From assembly GCA_005765155.1 (NCBI GenBank), contig VCCP01000001.1:124001-188000 (forward strand): a DNA stretch of 64,000 bases. The letters run 5' to 3'. A model generated the notes under the pieces. It was not told where the DNA came from and made no database searches. It was given only the letters and a program-made list of their open reading frames with translations. The stretch's first letter is position 1. Each line of letters begins with the position of its first letter. Positions 1 through 11,810 of the stretch are shown here, one piece after another. Made by a program: the position numbers and the translations under genes. This DNA comes from Zelopaecilomyces penicillatus (Eukaryota > Ascomycota > Sordariomycetes > Hypocreales > Pseudodiploosporaceae).

Positions 1-1366
1 CTGACTAACTCCCGATGTAATCGTACGATGGGAAGCAGTTCTGCGATTTACAAGTAGACGGCACTGGAAAAGCAACGGTAAGACGGGGTAAAGCATGTCC
101 AAATCTCGGCTCCGATTTCATAGTCAACGTCCCTTCGTTCCCGGTTCCGACCCACCTAGGTCGCCACCTGCTTTGTAGATCCTTCTTCAAGGTCAAACTG
201 GACATTATTTCAACATCATTTTACCCTATTACGCATTGGTGATGATAGCATTTTGGTGAATGTTTTCATATTGGTAGATCGAAATCGATGAGCTAAAATC
301 TGTCGCGCCAGGCACCATGGATCGATGAGTGTGGCAGCCATGCGCCACAAGAACGCAGCACAAGTTCGGCACTGAAAAATGATTCCTTTTTCTCTGCTCT
401 ACATCTCGCCTGAAACCATCCGGTAAATCCGTCATCCAAGCCCATCAAATCAACCTTGAGAGGGGAACGCAGCATCTCGACGTCAGTGTTGTGCAACTCA
501 TCCCACTGGCCACAGTGGAGACCACGGACGACAACTTCCTGGATTTTGTTTCTGCCCTGATACTAAAGTAGTGTACGGAGTGCAGCATCTAATACCTCCT
601 AGCTTGGGCGGGAAAACTCTCAACTTACTTGGATCTGGAAAGCCAAGTTGGCGGGCTGGCCGAGCGGCGCAAGTTGATGGGTGGGCCGGGTTAGTCGTAC
701 GGCTGAGAGAAGGCAACCAAGGCAACCTAGTAGCCTGCCGAGGCGCACTTTGCGTCATATGCGCTGTATTTTGGAGGGACTGAAGAGTCCGACCAGCCCA
801 AGTATTACATAGGAGGCGTTTTATACTATAATGTGGCGTATATGGGGTGGGCGTCGCGCCTTGCTTAGACCTATACTTCAAGTTGTAGTATTTTACTTGT
901 ATTGGCGAGAGAAAGATGATGCTCATCCGATGAATCAGAGTGTCCATTGATGAACAGCGCACTTGACGTTCCCTATTAATTGACCAAGGATGACATAAGA
1001 TCTCTCACGGGTAGGTATCGTGAGGACCAGGCCAATCTGATAGAAATGTGTTAGCAACAGCACAATGTTTTGTGAGAATTTAACACATACACGGCTTTGT
1101 ACAGGGTAGCCAGCTTGGGTTCGGAAGAAGGCAATTGTTTGACGACTCTTGACAGAAACGATTATCGTTGCTGGCCCGTACAATCCTATTGATAAGAGGC
1201 TGCAATGGCATTGCACCTTATAATTAAGAGTCCTGTTCGAAAATAGCGCTCCAATAAAGGGGCTTGATGGTGAGTCAGGTACAACTGATATAAGTGCGGA
1301 AAATGAGTGCATTATTATTTGCGTGTGCGACGAGTATACTATTGAGCGCTGTAAATGATGCCCTCT
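1..1366. other. Intergenic, no gene recognised
   Basis: Open frames here are at most about 155 codons, overlap on both strands and show no family signature or convincing splice sites. The right end is the 3' flank of the permease gene. Confidence 0.6.
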
Positions 1367-3141
1367 TTAAATCTCAATAGTTGGTCCATGATACTCCTTC
1401 TTTGCCCACACCAAATAGTACACAATGCTAAACACCGTCACTGTGCCCGTCACCAGAACTGAATAATTCATTGTATCCGCCGTCACGGGAGTCACGGGAG
1501 GCCAGAAGCTAAAGAAACAGACAATAATGAGATATATACACGCCAATAAGTTATTCACGATGCCAAAGATGCCAGGAATGTGCCACGGGCCCCAAACATG
1601 CTCAGCGTGTATGTCGGTCGCAAGCGCTGGTAAAGCAGTCGGGCTGGGCAGCTTGAAACCATGAGTGCAGCGCCGGTAAAGAAGTAGTCCGGCGGCCATC
1701 AGGTATGAAGAGTAGAGTCCAGAGATGGAAAGAGAGATGACGTTGTTGAAAGCGGTAGAAGAGCCGATATTGATCAGGGCAAGAAGACAGGATACAATGC
1801 CTGTGGCTGCAATTGACCACATGGGGACTGTGGTACGAGAGTCAACCTGCTTGGTATAAGTACCTTGCATCGCATAGGGAAGGCATAAAAAGTTGAGCAC
1901 AGTACCTTGGATAGCGTTCTCCAGAACGGAACGCCATGATCTCGCGCAAAAGACCAGAGGATACGAGATGTAGAGGTAAAGACACCGACTGTCGCACAAA
2001 AGCACATCAAGATTATGATGGACGACATGGCCGTTGCGCCAGCTGGAGACTTTGTCGCATTGAGGAATATGTCCATAAAGGGAAACCCTGTTTGGGATTC
2101 TTCTGGCAGTTGGCCCATACAAAAGAGCACGGCGAGAATCATGGAAAAGCCCAGTGTGCCGTTGAGCAGCATACCCAACATGACAGATTGTGGTACGACT
2201 ACCACTGCGTTGTTCACTTCTTCTGACATCTGCACTGTGTTAGAGACTGGCTGGGATTTAAGTTGCACATATATATATATAATAAGTGCCAAGGTTCGTC
2301 TTACATGAAAAGCAGCATCGGCACCTAGACCACATGTTTCATCAGCTTCATCACAGCTAGCAGAATCCAATTCGCTTCAGAACGTACCGACAAAGGCGAA
2401 AACGTTGCCAATCATGCCAACGAAAAAGGAGAGCCCTTGGCTCGGCCAATTCCCACCATTGTTGAACGAGGTGAATACTGTTGCAGCATCCGCATGGTCG
2501 GCGAGAACGAGAAGCGGAACAATAACGGCGACAAATCCGGTAAGATGCACGACGAGGATGAAGCTCTCAAACAACGGAAGCAAATGGTTTGTAACGGCAT
2601 TGATGAATACACAAAGCGACATCACTGCCCACAGCAGAAGAGTTCCCTGGTAATCATGCGGAGTATACGACTTGATCGTGATTGTAATCCCAGCCTTCAA
2701 TATCGACGCTGTCAAGTACCCCCCCGACGCAACCGTCCCCAGCCACCCACCCACCGACAACCACCCAGTCACATAGCTAAGAAACTTGGCCGACGATCGC
2801 GGCGCCAGCATAGACACCCAGTAATACTGCCCTCCAGACGTCGGCGCCATCGACACCAGCTCCGATAGTGTCGAAAACACGCTCAGGTTACCGAGCCAGA
2901 CGAGGAGAAAGCTGTAGATGACGCCCGCGGAGCCGCCGTTTTGGAGACCTTGGCCGAATAAAACGAGGGAGCCTTCCCAGGTAATGAGGACAGTGCAGCT
3001 GAGGCCTAGAATGGAGAAGAAGTTGAAGTTGCGTTTGAGAATGGACTTTTTGCCTAGGCGGGCTAGTTGCGCGCTGTCTTGATATTTGGTTTCTTCATCG
3101 GGAGTGCTTGAACGTGCGTCGTTGGCTGCGAATGCCGTCAT
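1367..3141 (-). CDS. APC-superfamily amino-acid/GABA-type permease, 4 exons
   Basis: Predicted plasma-membrane transporter importing amino acids, GABA, choline or related amines by the APC fold. I join exons 2388-3141, 2305-2324, 1906-2229 and 1367-1846 (minus strand), giving 525 residues, the usual length for the family. The N-terminus is hydrophilic. Membrane segments then follow, with the family's early TWEGSLVLFGQGL stretch near residue 55 and SELVSMAPTSGGQYYW near 95. The stretch around the second exon reads FVGADAAFHMSEEV, matching the conserved G-A-D-A-x-x-H-M-S-E-E motif of fungal GABA/choline permeases; it appears only if the 20-nt exon is included. Each join keeps phase (1, 0, 0). 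The ATG at 3139-3141 opens the only long N-terminal frame. The substrate cannot be told from sequence. No neighbour suggests a pathway. Confidence 0.9.
2305..2324 (-). other. 20-nt microexon of the permease gene
   Basis: Flanked by introns 2325-2387 (GTACGT...TAG) and 2230-2304 (GTAAGA...CAG). It completes a Gly codon and encodes A-D-A-A-F-H of the conserved permease motif. Skipping it would shift the frame. Confidence 0.85.
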
Positions 3142-6100
3142 CTTGGTTGTTTTACTCCCTCGGCGTTTGGTACAAATCCGTCAGACTCGCGCTCGCGATG
3201 GTAGTAAAGGAGAGAGAAGCGGTGGACAGCAAAGCAGACGAAGTTGATCAGTATGGCGATCTTTGCAAACATTCTGTGATTAACTTGAAATCCAGAATTA
3301 AATGTATAGCGGCATGCAGACCCTCGCCTCGGCCACTGCCTTTCCTAGCTTCCCCTCCTTGTCAGCAGCTAAATGAACGTGTAAACTCATCACGGCTTCT
3401 CCCACCTATCTTCAACTTGTATTTTATCCTGCCTGCTGATTGTTAAACAAGCGTTATAACACAGAGCAGGTTCCCTGGACAAACGTAGATACATCAGTTC
3501 ATACGAGACTGTGGTTTTATGCATTTAATATCACTGATTTGTATTTGACTGTTCTGTTTGTTTTGGAATGTTGGGGAAGTGAGACATTGTTCACAAGGCT
3601 GTGTTACGAACGCTACTGAGTGCCGCATGGGGCCGGTAGATGGGAAACTCGGCTCCGACTGGTTCGGCGTGGCAACGGGTTGTCGCTTCAGTGTAGACTG
3701 AGCACCCACGTCTGAATGGGGAAATGGCCGAATGGCATGTTTGAAGACCAGGCTGGGTTAGACAACGCATCATTCGCGTGGGCTATCTGAATATCCTGTT
3801 ATCTGATTTTCATGACATGCAATCTAGCAGTGTCGGTGAGGCGGGGATGGGATGGGGATACGTTGTAACTTTACGTATATTCTAACAGCAGCTCAAAATC
3901 ATTCTTAATAATCATCAACCCAAGACGTTGAGCTTCAAACTATTTGTTCTTGTCATCTCTGTACTAGAACAGTCCCGTGAGTTAATCTCATGTGGTGCAA
4001 TGTTGCATTTACAGAAACACACATCACTGTATTCTATGGAACTTTTGCAAAGCCTTGTTTGGAAAAGTGTCTTTGTCCCTTGTAGCGCCGTGTTTAGCGC
4101 GATCTAATGCAATCTGCATCCTCATCGGCTCCAACCACTTTAACGAGGTCTGGTTACGTCGGGTCTCGGTTCAATAGATTCGTTTGCCACAAGGTAAATG
4201 ATTTTTAACAAATCACTTTGTTTAAATGTTGTAAGCTAAGCTACCATGAAAAAGAGTTGAGGCTCGGTGATGTTGCTCCATGTTAAAACGATGCAATGTG
4301 CAACTCGTTCTCTAACTACGTTTGATCCAACGTGCAGTCTGATCTAATTAGAGAACTAATATATCCCACCTGTGGCAAAGCCTACTATAAAAACACTGTT
4401 AAAAACCCCAAGGGTCTTGATGAGTGAATAGAACCGGGGTGTGAACCTGGTAACACCATGATGGAATTTATCCATGAGGCAATGCTACAGGGTAGGTAGC
4501 ACTTGTCGAGAGCTCTCTCATGGCTTGGAGAAGGACTTGATCGAGTATCTGGTAGGCATCGAATGATGCATCATGGGCTTTATCATAATAGTCAAGAGAG
4601 GCTCATCTCGTTTGGCGTCATTTATCGCAGATAGAAAGCCAGACATAGCCACGTTTCATGCCGCGATGAACATGAGGCTGTCATGACCATACTTGGTCAA
4701 ACAGCCGAAGACCTAAAGTGCATTCTTAATTATTGTTAGCATTTTCTGAGGTTACTTGTTTAAAGAACCTTCATCTCTACGAGTGATTCATGGCAAAAGA
4801 GTAGACGACTAGCTAGCTCTCATTGTAAGATCCCCGCCAATATGCACTCAACTGAGTTTGGCAGATTACAGTCGAGTCGCTGCAATATGCAAAAGCGGAA
4901 TGAGACCTGATACCACAATCATCAAAGCCATAAAGCCCCTAAAATCTCAAACTCATACTGTTGGATCGTAGTGATCATTTTTACGTTTGAAGTAGCCAAA
5001 GAGCCTGTGTGCTATATACTAAGAGGTGGGCGCCGCATGAGCAAACTATTTGTGAGTGTCAGAGAGACTGGGGTTTACGGTGGCGCATGCTGAGGTAAAT
5101 ATGTCGTGATTGCAAGAGTTTTACGAGGGTACCCATCGACCAACATCAGGCACACCTGCTCATTCGACTGTGGCAGGGGTCTGTGACATGACCCTGGCCT
5201 AGCAATATCTGGCCCAATTATAGATTCTGATCTGATCTGATCTGACCGAGTTATATCTGACCAGATCTAACAGGTGTTGACATCTTCAAACTAACCTCAA
5301 TATTGCTAGATCAAATCTGATCAGAACGCTAGATGTTGCTAGGTTAGATCATAACAAATCCTCTCCTAACATCAGATGAGACACGCACTCAAGTTCCACT
5401 ACATGTAACTCGGCCGGGAATTGAGCTGGATTTTTATAAGCAGACACATTACTCAGTTCATCATCGAAGCGTGACTCGCGCAGTAACGTCTATGCAAGCA
5501 GACCAGCTTGGAAAGCCACTGGAACGTAACATGCGAGGTCGCATTCGATGGGCAACTTCCATCTTACCCTGGATCAGGTACACCATGTAAAGACAGCTGC
5601 ATTATGCGCTATTATAAGAACTCCACCCTATTGCATGCAAGAACGGTGGCGAAAACGCTCAATGGTGCCTGTTCCTAGGGCTGGAAGAGACTGGATGGTG
5701 TCTCGGGAGGAGCATTCCATGGCGCCCGTTGTTGTGCCTGCATTTCGACCCCAACGATGCTACACATGCTTCTTCATATGTTGCTATCTTGCTACCAAAC
5801 TCCTGTATGGTTTGTGGACCATGATGCTTATATCTGCAGCGGCATCGCCGGAAGCTGGGCGTAGAATGGTGGGTCAATTGGCGATGTGGGTAAATGAAAT
5901 CCTGAAGCCCTTCCAACTTCTCAAACGTTGCGGTTTTTTAAAGCAGAGTATACACTACATTGCAGGCCATGTCATGAGATTTCCATAACTTGCAATAGTG
6001 TAAGCACATTTCACCAATCCTATAGATCTGGCACACAATCCTCTTTGCACTTCAATTCACCTTGAACAGTAGAGTGGGGCGTAGCACGATCATCTTCTAA

Positions 6101-7056
6101 CAGAGCAGGGAATACACAAAAAGCAAAAGGCATGGCAAAGGGGATCTAATTTCGGGAAAGACCCTGCAGTGAAATTCGTTTGCAACAGCAATCATCACCA
6201 GCTTCAGAACCCATGGATGAGACGCATGTCGGTCAAATCGCTCAGCATTATCTGCATCTAGCTGTGAGATCCATTACGTGATTGTTGAAGAGTTTCAGCA
6301 TTTGGCCTAAATAATACAGTCACAACAGTCAAATGGCATCAGTAGGAGTGGAAATGACGAGGCTTCATCGGCTGTGGATCGGCACTTGCGTGCTTGGCGT
6401 GAGACGACGCTAGCTGGCTTATGGATCTCTCACTCTAATGACGGGGGCTAAGTCCTCATCTCTTCTCAATGCATCGCAGATAACGCGGAACCCCCAACCC
6501 GATCCTTTCTTTACCATGTAGCTGCAGCGTCAAGTTCATCCGACCGGTCAGAACCCGGTGTCCACTGACCCTAACCACAACTCTTGAATGGATGGACTCA
6601 CATGCAGACATGCAGCCTCCCACCACTTCCATCGTCTACCCGCCATTTCTCTCGCTAGGGCCCGTGAGAACCGGGATGCAGCTTGCCAGTAAGCGCTTCG
6701 GGACTAGAGGATGCTGATCGTTGGCACGCTGATCCACCCAGCCAATCTGCCATTTGCCAAGCAAGTTCCGGCAGTCAACATGGGTTTGGTGGCCAAGATG
6801 TCGTATTTTCAACAAGGCCTAATTACCATGTACATATGTAATACAGACCAGGTCACAGCGTCAGGGGTGCAACAGGATCGATCTCCCGGACCTGATATGA
6901 GCAGAACCACACGGACATGTTTGGCTGGTGATATAAGTATGGGTAGCTGTGCCCGCCTCGTCGTCCCATCTGGCGGTTGATTCGAAGCAGGCAAGCGTTG
7001 TTCTAGCCCACAGATTCGCTCTACAGGATCCCTTTTCTATCCAGCTGTTAATCACC
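3142..7056. other. 3.9-kb intergenic region, no gene recognised
   Basis: Holds only short unrelated open frames; the longest, 5548-5988 (+, 146 codons), has no recognisable domain. Between 5220 and 5350 are many TCTGA/GATCAGATC-type words, including four tandem TCTGA copies. The left end is the promoter of the permease (-); the right end is the promoter of the flavoprotein gene (+). Confidence 0.5.
5226..5245. repeat. (TCTGA)4 tandem repeat
   Basis: Four head-to-tail TCTGA units. Further scattered, partly palindromic TCTGATC/GATCAGATC words run to about 5330. Confidence 0.8.
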
Positions 7057-8382
7057 ATGAGACTGGGACGCGTCTTCTGTTTCCTCCAGACAGCGGTGAC
7101 TCTCGCCGGGGCTGTGCCGACTGCCCCTGGAGAACCCGCTGTCAGGACCGACTACGATGCCATCGTTGTCGGCGGTGGTCCTTCTGGGTTGAGCGCCCTG
7201 AGTGGATTGGCTCGTGTCCGGAGAAAGGCTCTCCTGATCGACTCTGGCTCGTATCGCAATGGCCCAACCCGGCACATGCACGATGTCATTGCCTACGATG
7301 GTATACACTCTCAGAACTCGATGGTTTACCACTTTGTCATTGTCTAATGTAGAAACAGGTGTCACTGGCGAGTATTTCCGATGGGCGGCCCGCAAGAAGA
7401 TTGCCGACTATGGCACCGTGTCAATGGTAAACGGCACCGTCACCAAGATCCAGCCCGAAGCCAACAACACATACTTCACAGTCTCTGCTTCCTACCCTGG
7501 GAATAAGCAGGTTTCCTTTACCGCCCGCAAGGTGGTTCTCGCAACCGGTCTGCGCGACCTCCTCCCCGCCACCCCAGGATTTGAAGAGAACTGGGGCAAG
7601 GGGATCTACTGGTGTCCCTGGTGCGATGGCCACGAGCATGCTGACCAGGCACTCGGCATCGTCGGACCTCTGGAAAGCGGCCCTACGACTGTTCGCGAAA
7701 TCATCACATTGAACAAGGATATTGTTCTCTTTGTCAACGGAACCGACACACCCGCCAACCGAGAAGCCGCGACCAAGAAGTTCCCCAAGTGGGAAAAATA
7801 TCTCGAGCTTCACCACGTCAAGATCGAGAACCGCACCATCAAGGCCCTTCACCGACTTCGCGATGGTGCCTCCGGCGACGAGGATCCCAGCCTACCAACC
7901 CACCCGGAGCACGACCTGTTTGAGGTTGAGTTTGACAGCAAACCCTCCGTTCTGCGAGCCGCTTTCCTCACCAACTTCAAAGAGGAGCAGCGGTCCAAGC
8001 TGGGAGAAGAGTCTGGCGTCAAGCTCCTCGGAGGCAGACTTTCGGCCGACTCTGCCAACGGCTTGGTCACCAATATCCCCGGTATCTATGCTATTGGTGA
8101 TGCCAACTCGGATAATGTGACGAATGTGCCACACGCGCTTTTCAGCGGAAAGCGAACCGCCGTCTTCCTCCACGGTAGGTCTACTAGAAATACAATTGGA
8201 TATTTTTATAGAATTCATTTGCTGACCAAATATCTTTAGTGAAACTGGAGCGAGAGAATGCTGATGCCGAGTTGGCTGAGCCGGAGAAGCGAGATCTCGA
8301 TCACGAGGAGATGAAGGCTGTCTGGAAGAGGATGAATGGCGAGCCTAGAGATATTCTTTATGCTGGTGAATATCGGCAGTAA
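7057..8382 (+). CDS. Secreted/vesicular thioredoxin-reductase-like FAD oxidoreductase
   Basis: Exons 7057-7300, 7359-8174 and 8240-8382 give a 400-residue protein with phase-correct joins. Residues 1 to about 19 look like a cleavable signal peptide (hydrophobic core FCFLQTAVTLAGA, then V-P). A Rossmann FAD-binding motif VVGGGPSG lies at about 37-44. The redox-active CPWC (Cys167, Cys170) sits in YWCPWCDGHEH. Near the C-terminus IYAIGDA is the second FAD contact of this family. This is the low-molecular-weight thioredoxin-reductase fold shared with GliT-like disulfide oxidases. The NADPH-site glycine motif after CPWC is degenerate (LGIVGPLESG), so the usual electron donor may differ. Residues 30-82 contain the family's SGSYRN and MHDVI stretches. 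Secretion and the natural disulfide substrate are inference; no secondary-metabolite core gene lies nearby. Confidence 0.85.
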
Positions 8383-8614
8383 GAGTTTGTGGTTGTAATG
8401 ATATGTATATCCAGTCGACAGACATGAATGTCATGGTCGCATTTATAATTAATAATAACGATACTACTTATTACTCGCTTCAACAGTTGGTCGTCATCTG
8501 CACGTTAACACGTTCATATTGTATTGCTACCATATTTAGAATGTATATATTCCTCGCCCTAGTTCACCGCTTCATCTAGCGACCCATCAGAAAACAGCGT
8601 TTCGTTTAGCAACC

Positions 8615-9436
8615 TCACAGTTGCAACAACGTGGCCTTCTTCCAAGTCTCGTCCGAGCGGGCCAGGTTTTCAGCTGACTGCTTCGCAAAATCAATAGCAT
8701 CAGGTCCTAGAAGCAGTCGCAACGGCGGATCATCAATCTGCGAGACCTTCACAATCGTCTTTGCCATATCCGCTGGCTCTGTAGAGTTCTTCAGTACAAC
8801 ATCCCTTATACCGTGGAACCAACCAACCGTCGGCTTATACGGCTCGCTGATGATCGGCTCCCCCATGGAGTTGCCAGCCCAGTCTGTTTTTATGCCGCCC
8901 GGCTCCAAGACAGTCACTTTGATGCCAAACGAGGCTACCTCGGTATTCAGCACGGTCGAGAAGCCACTGACGGCCCATTTGGCGCTCTGGTAGGACCCTA
9001 GCCCTGGCGAGCCGATGCGGCTGCCTACAGACGAAACCTGCAGAATACGACCTGACTTTTGCTCTCGGAGGATGGGCAGCACAGCTTTAGTGACGTTGAC
9101 GACGCCGAAGAAGTTGGTGTCAAACTGATTGCGGAACATGTCGAGTGAGGAGTCTTCAATGGATACGCAATTGGCGTAACCCGCGTTGTTGACGACGACA
9201 TCAATACGGCCAAATGTTTTAACAGTTTGGTTTACAGCAGCCAACACTTGGTCGTTGTTCACTACATCGAGGGCAATGGTGAGGACTCTGTCGGAGCCAT
9301 ATTTTTCGACTAGGTGGTTGAGTTTGGCAGGGTCTCGGGCAGTTGCGACGACGGTGTCTCCGGATTCAAGGACGGCCTCGACGATGGCGAGACCAAGGCC
9401 GCGAGAGGAGCCCGTCACAAACCAGATTCGAGCCAT
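8615..9436 (-). CDS. Short-chain dehydrogenase/reductase (classical SDR)
   Basis: Single-exon, 273-residue NAD(P)H-dependent oxidoreductase. The cofactor motif TGSSRGLG is at residues 8-15, NNAG at 83-86, and the catalytic set is Ser136, Tyr149 and Lys153 (SYQSAK). The Arg in the glycine loop (SSRG) favours NADP(H). Length and motif spacing are typical of classical SDRs. It has no signal peptide, so it is probably cytosolic. The substrate is unknown. It is convergent with the flavoprotein gene to its left (232 bp between stops), which gives no functional link. The ATG at 9434-9436 starts immediately before the first beta strand and is well supported. Confidence 0.92.
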   Translation of the reverse strand: MARIWFVTGSSRGLGLAIVEAVLESGDTVVATARDPAKLNHLVEKYGSDRVLTIALDVVNNDQVLAAVNQTVKTFGRIDVVVNNAGYANCVSIEDSSLDMFRNQFDTNFFGVVNVTKAVLPILREQKSGRILQVSSVGSRIGSPGLGSYQSAKWAVSGFSTVLNTEVASFGIKVTVLEPGGIKTDWAGNSMGEPIISEPYKPTVGWFHGIRDVVLKNSTEPADMAKTIVKVSQIDDPPLRLLLGPDAIDFAKQSAENLARSDETWKKATLLQL

Positions 9437-9552
9437 TTTGAATGCGGTTTAATAGTAGATGGTTGGAGAAAATGGAATTGGTGTAGGAGGAGTGAGTGTC
9501 AATGTGGAATGATGTGTTACATCTTCAATCAAATGTGCATGGTAAATGTCCC

Positions 9553-9560
9553 TATATATA
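9553..9560 (-). promoter_or_regulatory. Possible TATA box of the SDR gene
   Basis: TATATATA lies 117 bp upstream of the SDR start codon, a reasonable position for a short fungal 5' leader. No experimental start site is known. Confidence 0.4.
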
Positions 9561-10321
9561 CCCATTCTCGCATTTACTACAGATACATCCATCTTGAAGA
9601 AGCCCTAGATGAAGCTCTAGATGGCACATTTGATCAATCTTCACCCATCATGCACGTTGGACGGAGTTTGGTGCTGTTTCCAGACCACACAGCCAAACCC
9701 ACTGGCTATTAACTCCGGCCTGCATTAGCACCGGGGGGGTGGAGCGGAGTGGAGATGTCATCACAACCGCCGCAAACGGCAAGCCACCCGTCTTGGTAAG
9801 GTTTCCTTTTCTGGTGGCTTTCTTTACACATACTGAAATGATTGGGGCTGAAGTCAACATGGACTACCGTTCATGGTTACTACTGCTTACTTGGGATAGT
9901 CGCGGGATGTTTGTGTGCTTACCTGCTGCACGTCTAGCTATCTCCGCCTTCTATATCCGCTTTGCAACAGTGCGCAACATATTCTCCCCTGAAGGGATAG
10001 GCTGTAAGGAGTTGGTTTCATGTATTGACTGTATTAATCCGCGGCCGCAATTGAGCCACAGTGCGGTGTGCTCTCAGACTTTCCAAGCTATTTCTATGTG
10101 ATGAGTTACAATTTACATGGGAGGTACAGTGAATTGGACGTATTGGACAACAATTGAATGCAACTGACGCTGGATTCTAGATTAAACGCCATTTACCGTT
10201 AAACTTCAACAGATACCAATTATACATAGCACAGCTGACGTGGCTAACAGTACGGACATTTACAAGTCCATCTGCAACATATCCATAGCAGCCATCCAGC
10301 CTTCACCAACATAGTAACCCC
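9561..10321. other. Intergenic, no gene recognised
   Basis: About 760 bp with only short overlapping open frames. It combines the upstream flank of the SDR gene with the 3' flank of the secreted-protein gene. Confidence 0.5.
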
Positions 10322-10909
10322 TCAAAGATCCCCATATCGGGGAGAGTACGCAGGAGGCGACGCTTCATACGTCGTAACAATATACACAAGATCATCCCTG
10401 CTCCCAATATACCCCCACCCAGATCTCAACTCCGGCGCCGCACACCGACTCAACGTCTGCGTTACCGCAATCGCAACCGCCGTCTCCGGAAACGTCGCAT
10501 AATCGCACCTACTCTGGTTCCGCACCGTAAATTTGCACAACTTCTTGGCTGTCCAGAAAGACGCCGTGTCTTTGGGATGTAGAGTCAAGTTATTCTTCGA
10601 TCGGCCCATGTCGTCGGCTAGTTTCTGGCAATCGTTTGCGTAGGCGTCTTGGGCGCGACGAGCGCCGCTGTGGTTGTACCAGCATTCGATGTGTCGTCGC
10701 TTTTGGAGACTGTTGCTGCTGTTGCTGCTGTTGCTGCTGCCTGGTGGTGTTTGTGCTGGTGCGCGGCCGATGGTGAGGCTTGTGTCGATGGGGAGTTCGC
10801 CATCTTTGAAGATTTGGGAGAAGACAGTTGGTGTGTCTGGGGTAGGAGTGGCGATGGCTCCGATGATGGAGGGGATTGCGAGGAGAAGACTGGCTGTGAT
10901 GGAGTGCAT
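10322..10909 (-). CDS. Small secreted cysteine-containing protein, unknown function
   Basis: Intronless 195-residue protein beginning with a clear signal peptide (MHSITASLLLAIPSIIGAIA, cleavage likely near residue 20). A low-complexity Ser/Asn run (about 57-67) is encoded by AGC/AAC repeats. It is followed by LQKRR, a plausible Kex2-type processing site, so the mature part may start near residue 73. That part carries five cysteines (in IECWY, NDCQK, KLCKF, SRCDY and SRCAA) and N-glycosylation sequons. I recognise no family. Size and layout fit secreted fungal proteins of the effector or wall-associated kind, but function is not assignable. Confidence 0.7.
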   Translation of the reverse strand: MHSITASLLLAIPSIIGAIATPTPDTPTVFSQIFKDGELPIDTSLTIGRAPAQTPPGSSNSSNSSNSLQKRRHIECWYNHSGARRAQDAYANDCQKLADDMGRSKNNLTLHPKDTASFWTAKKLCKFTVRNQSRCDYATFPETAVAIAVTQTLSRCAAPELRSGWGYIGSRDDLVYIVTTYEASPPAYSPRYGDL

Positions 10910-11019
10910 CGTAAGGAGTGTTTCCGGTGTATTCTTTTTAGGTTGGATTTCAAAGAGTAGTTTAATCCAATAGTTGAGTGGTGCGAGAGTGCGGATCTAG
11001 ATGCTCTTCACCATGTCTT

Positions 11020-11027
11020 TTATAACT
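11020..11027 (-). promoter_or_regulatory. Possible TATA box of the secreted-protein gene
   Basis: A TATAAAAG-type element reads on the minus strand about 110 bp upstream of the start codon at 10909. Confidence 0.35.
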
Positions 11028-11810
11028 GAGTGTTTTCTCTGATGTATACTTCTTTTGAACTGGCATCTCCGCTCTAAAAATAACGTTTCCGGTTAAAGAC
11101 AACCGAATTGAACAATGGCAAAGGCATGTCTCAAACATTTACCAAACAAAGTCATCCAGGTTCTTGAATTCTCCTGGACTGGCATACCGCTTCATCCCAC
11201 GCTTCCCGTGGCATCCATCCATCCCACCCTCACATCCGGGTTGACGGGTTCTCCGGGTGACGCTGTGTTTTCTACCGGGCTATTATAGACGGGCAACATC
11301 TTGGTTGTGTAACGGTTATGCCATATAACTTATAAATATTACCTAAAACATAATTAGAGGAGAAACATACCCAGTCATGGTCTTTGGTGCATGCGCCCTG
11401 GATGCAGGCTTTCGCAAAATGCAGAGCCAAAGTGGGATTCTGGCTTCAGCCCAACTGCAGCCACTTGGGAATTACCTCAACGGCCATCTGTACCATTATT
11501 AAAATGTTAATCAATCAATCATGTAGTTGTCTGCTTCGCCGATGGTTTTACGCAGCTTCTTTCACGTTTCACTCGAGCCTCTTCAAGCATCGATATGACA
11601 TCTGAGCAAGCAGTTAATCACGAATTCCTCATCCAATTATATGCAGATCTTGTCCCCCAGCACCTGGAGCAGCATAGTTTATACGAATGAGTTCCACGCT
11701 GATGAGAATTGAGTAAACAGAATGCGTCTACGGAAAATATGAGTCCCTTTGGGTAGCCACTGATCAGCCTTTTCAACCCGTTGCCGCTTGCTTCATCTGC
11801 TGAACTCGTC
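11028..11810. other. Intergenic, nothing recognised
   Basis: Short open frames only; no repeats or RNA genes seen. Confidence 0.5.

Noticed and set aside
650..700. GGCTGGCCGAGCGGC stretch resembling a Ser/Leu tRNA D-arm region
   Set aside because: No matching acceptor, anticodon or T stem could be found around it.
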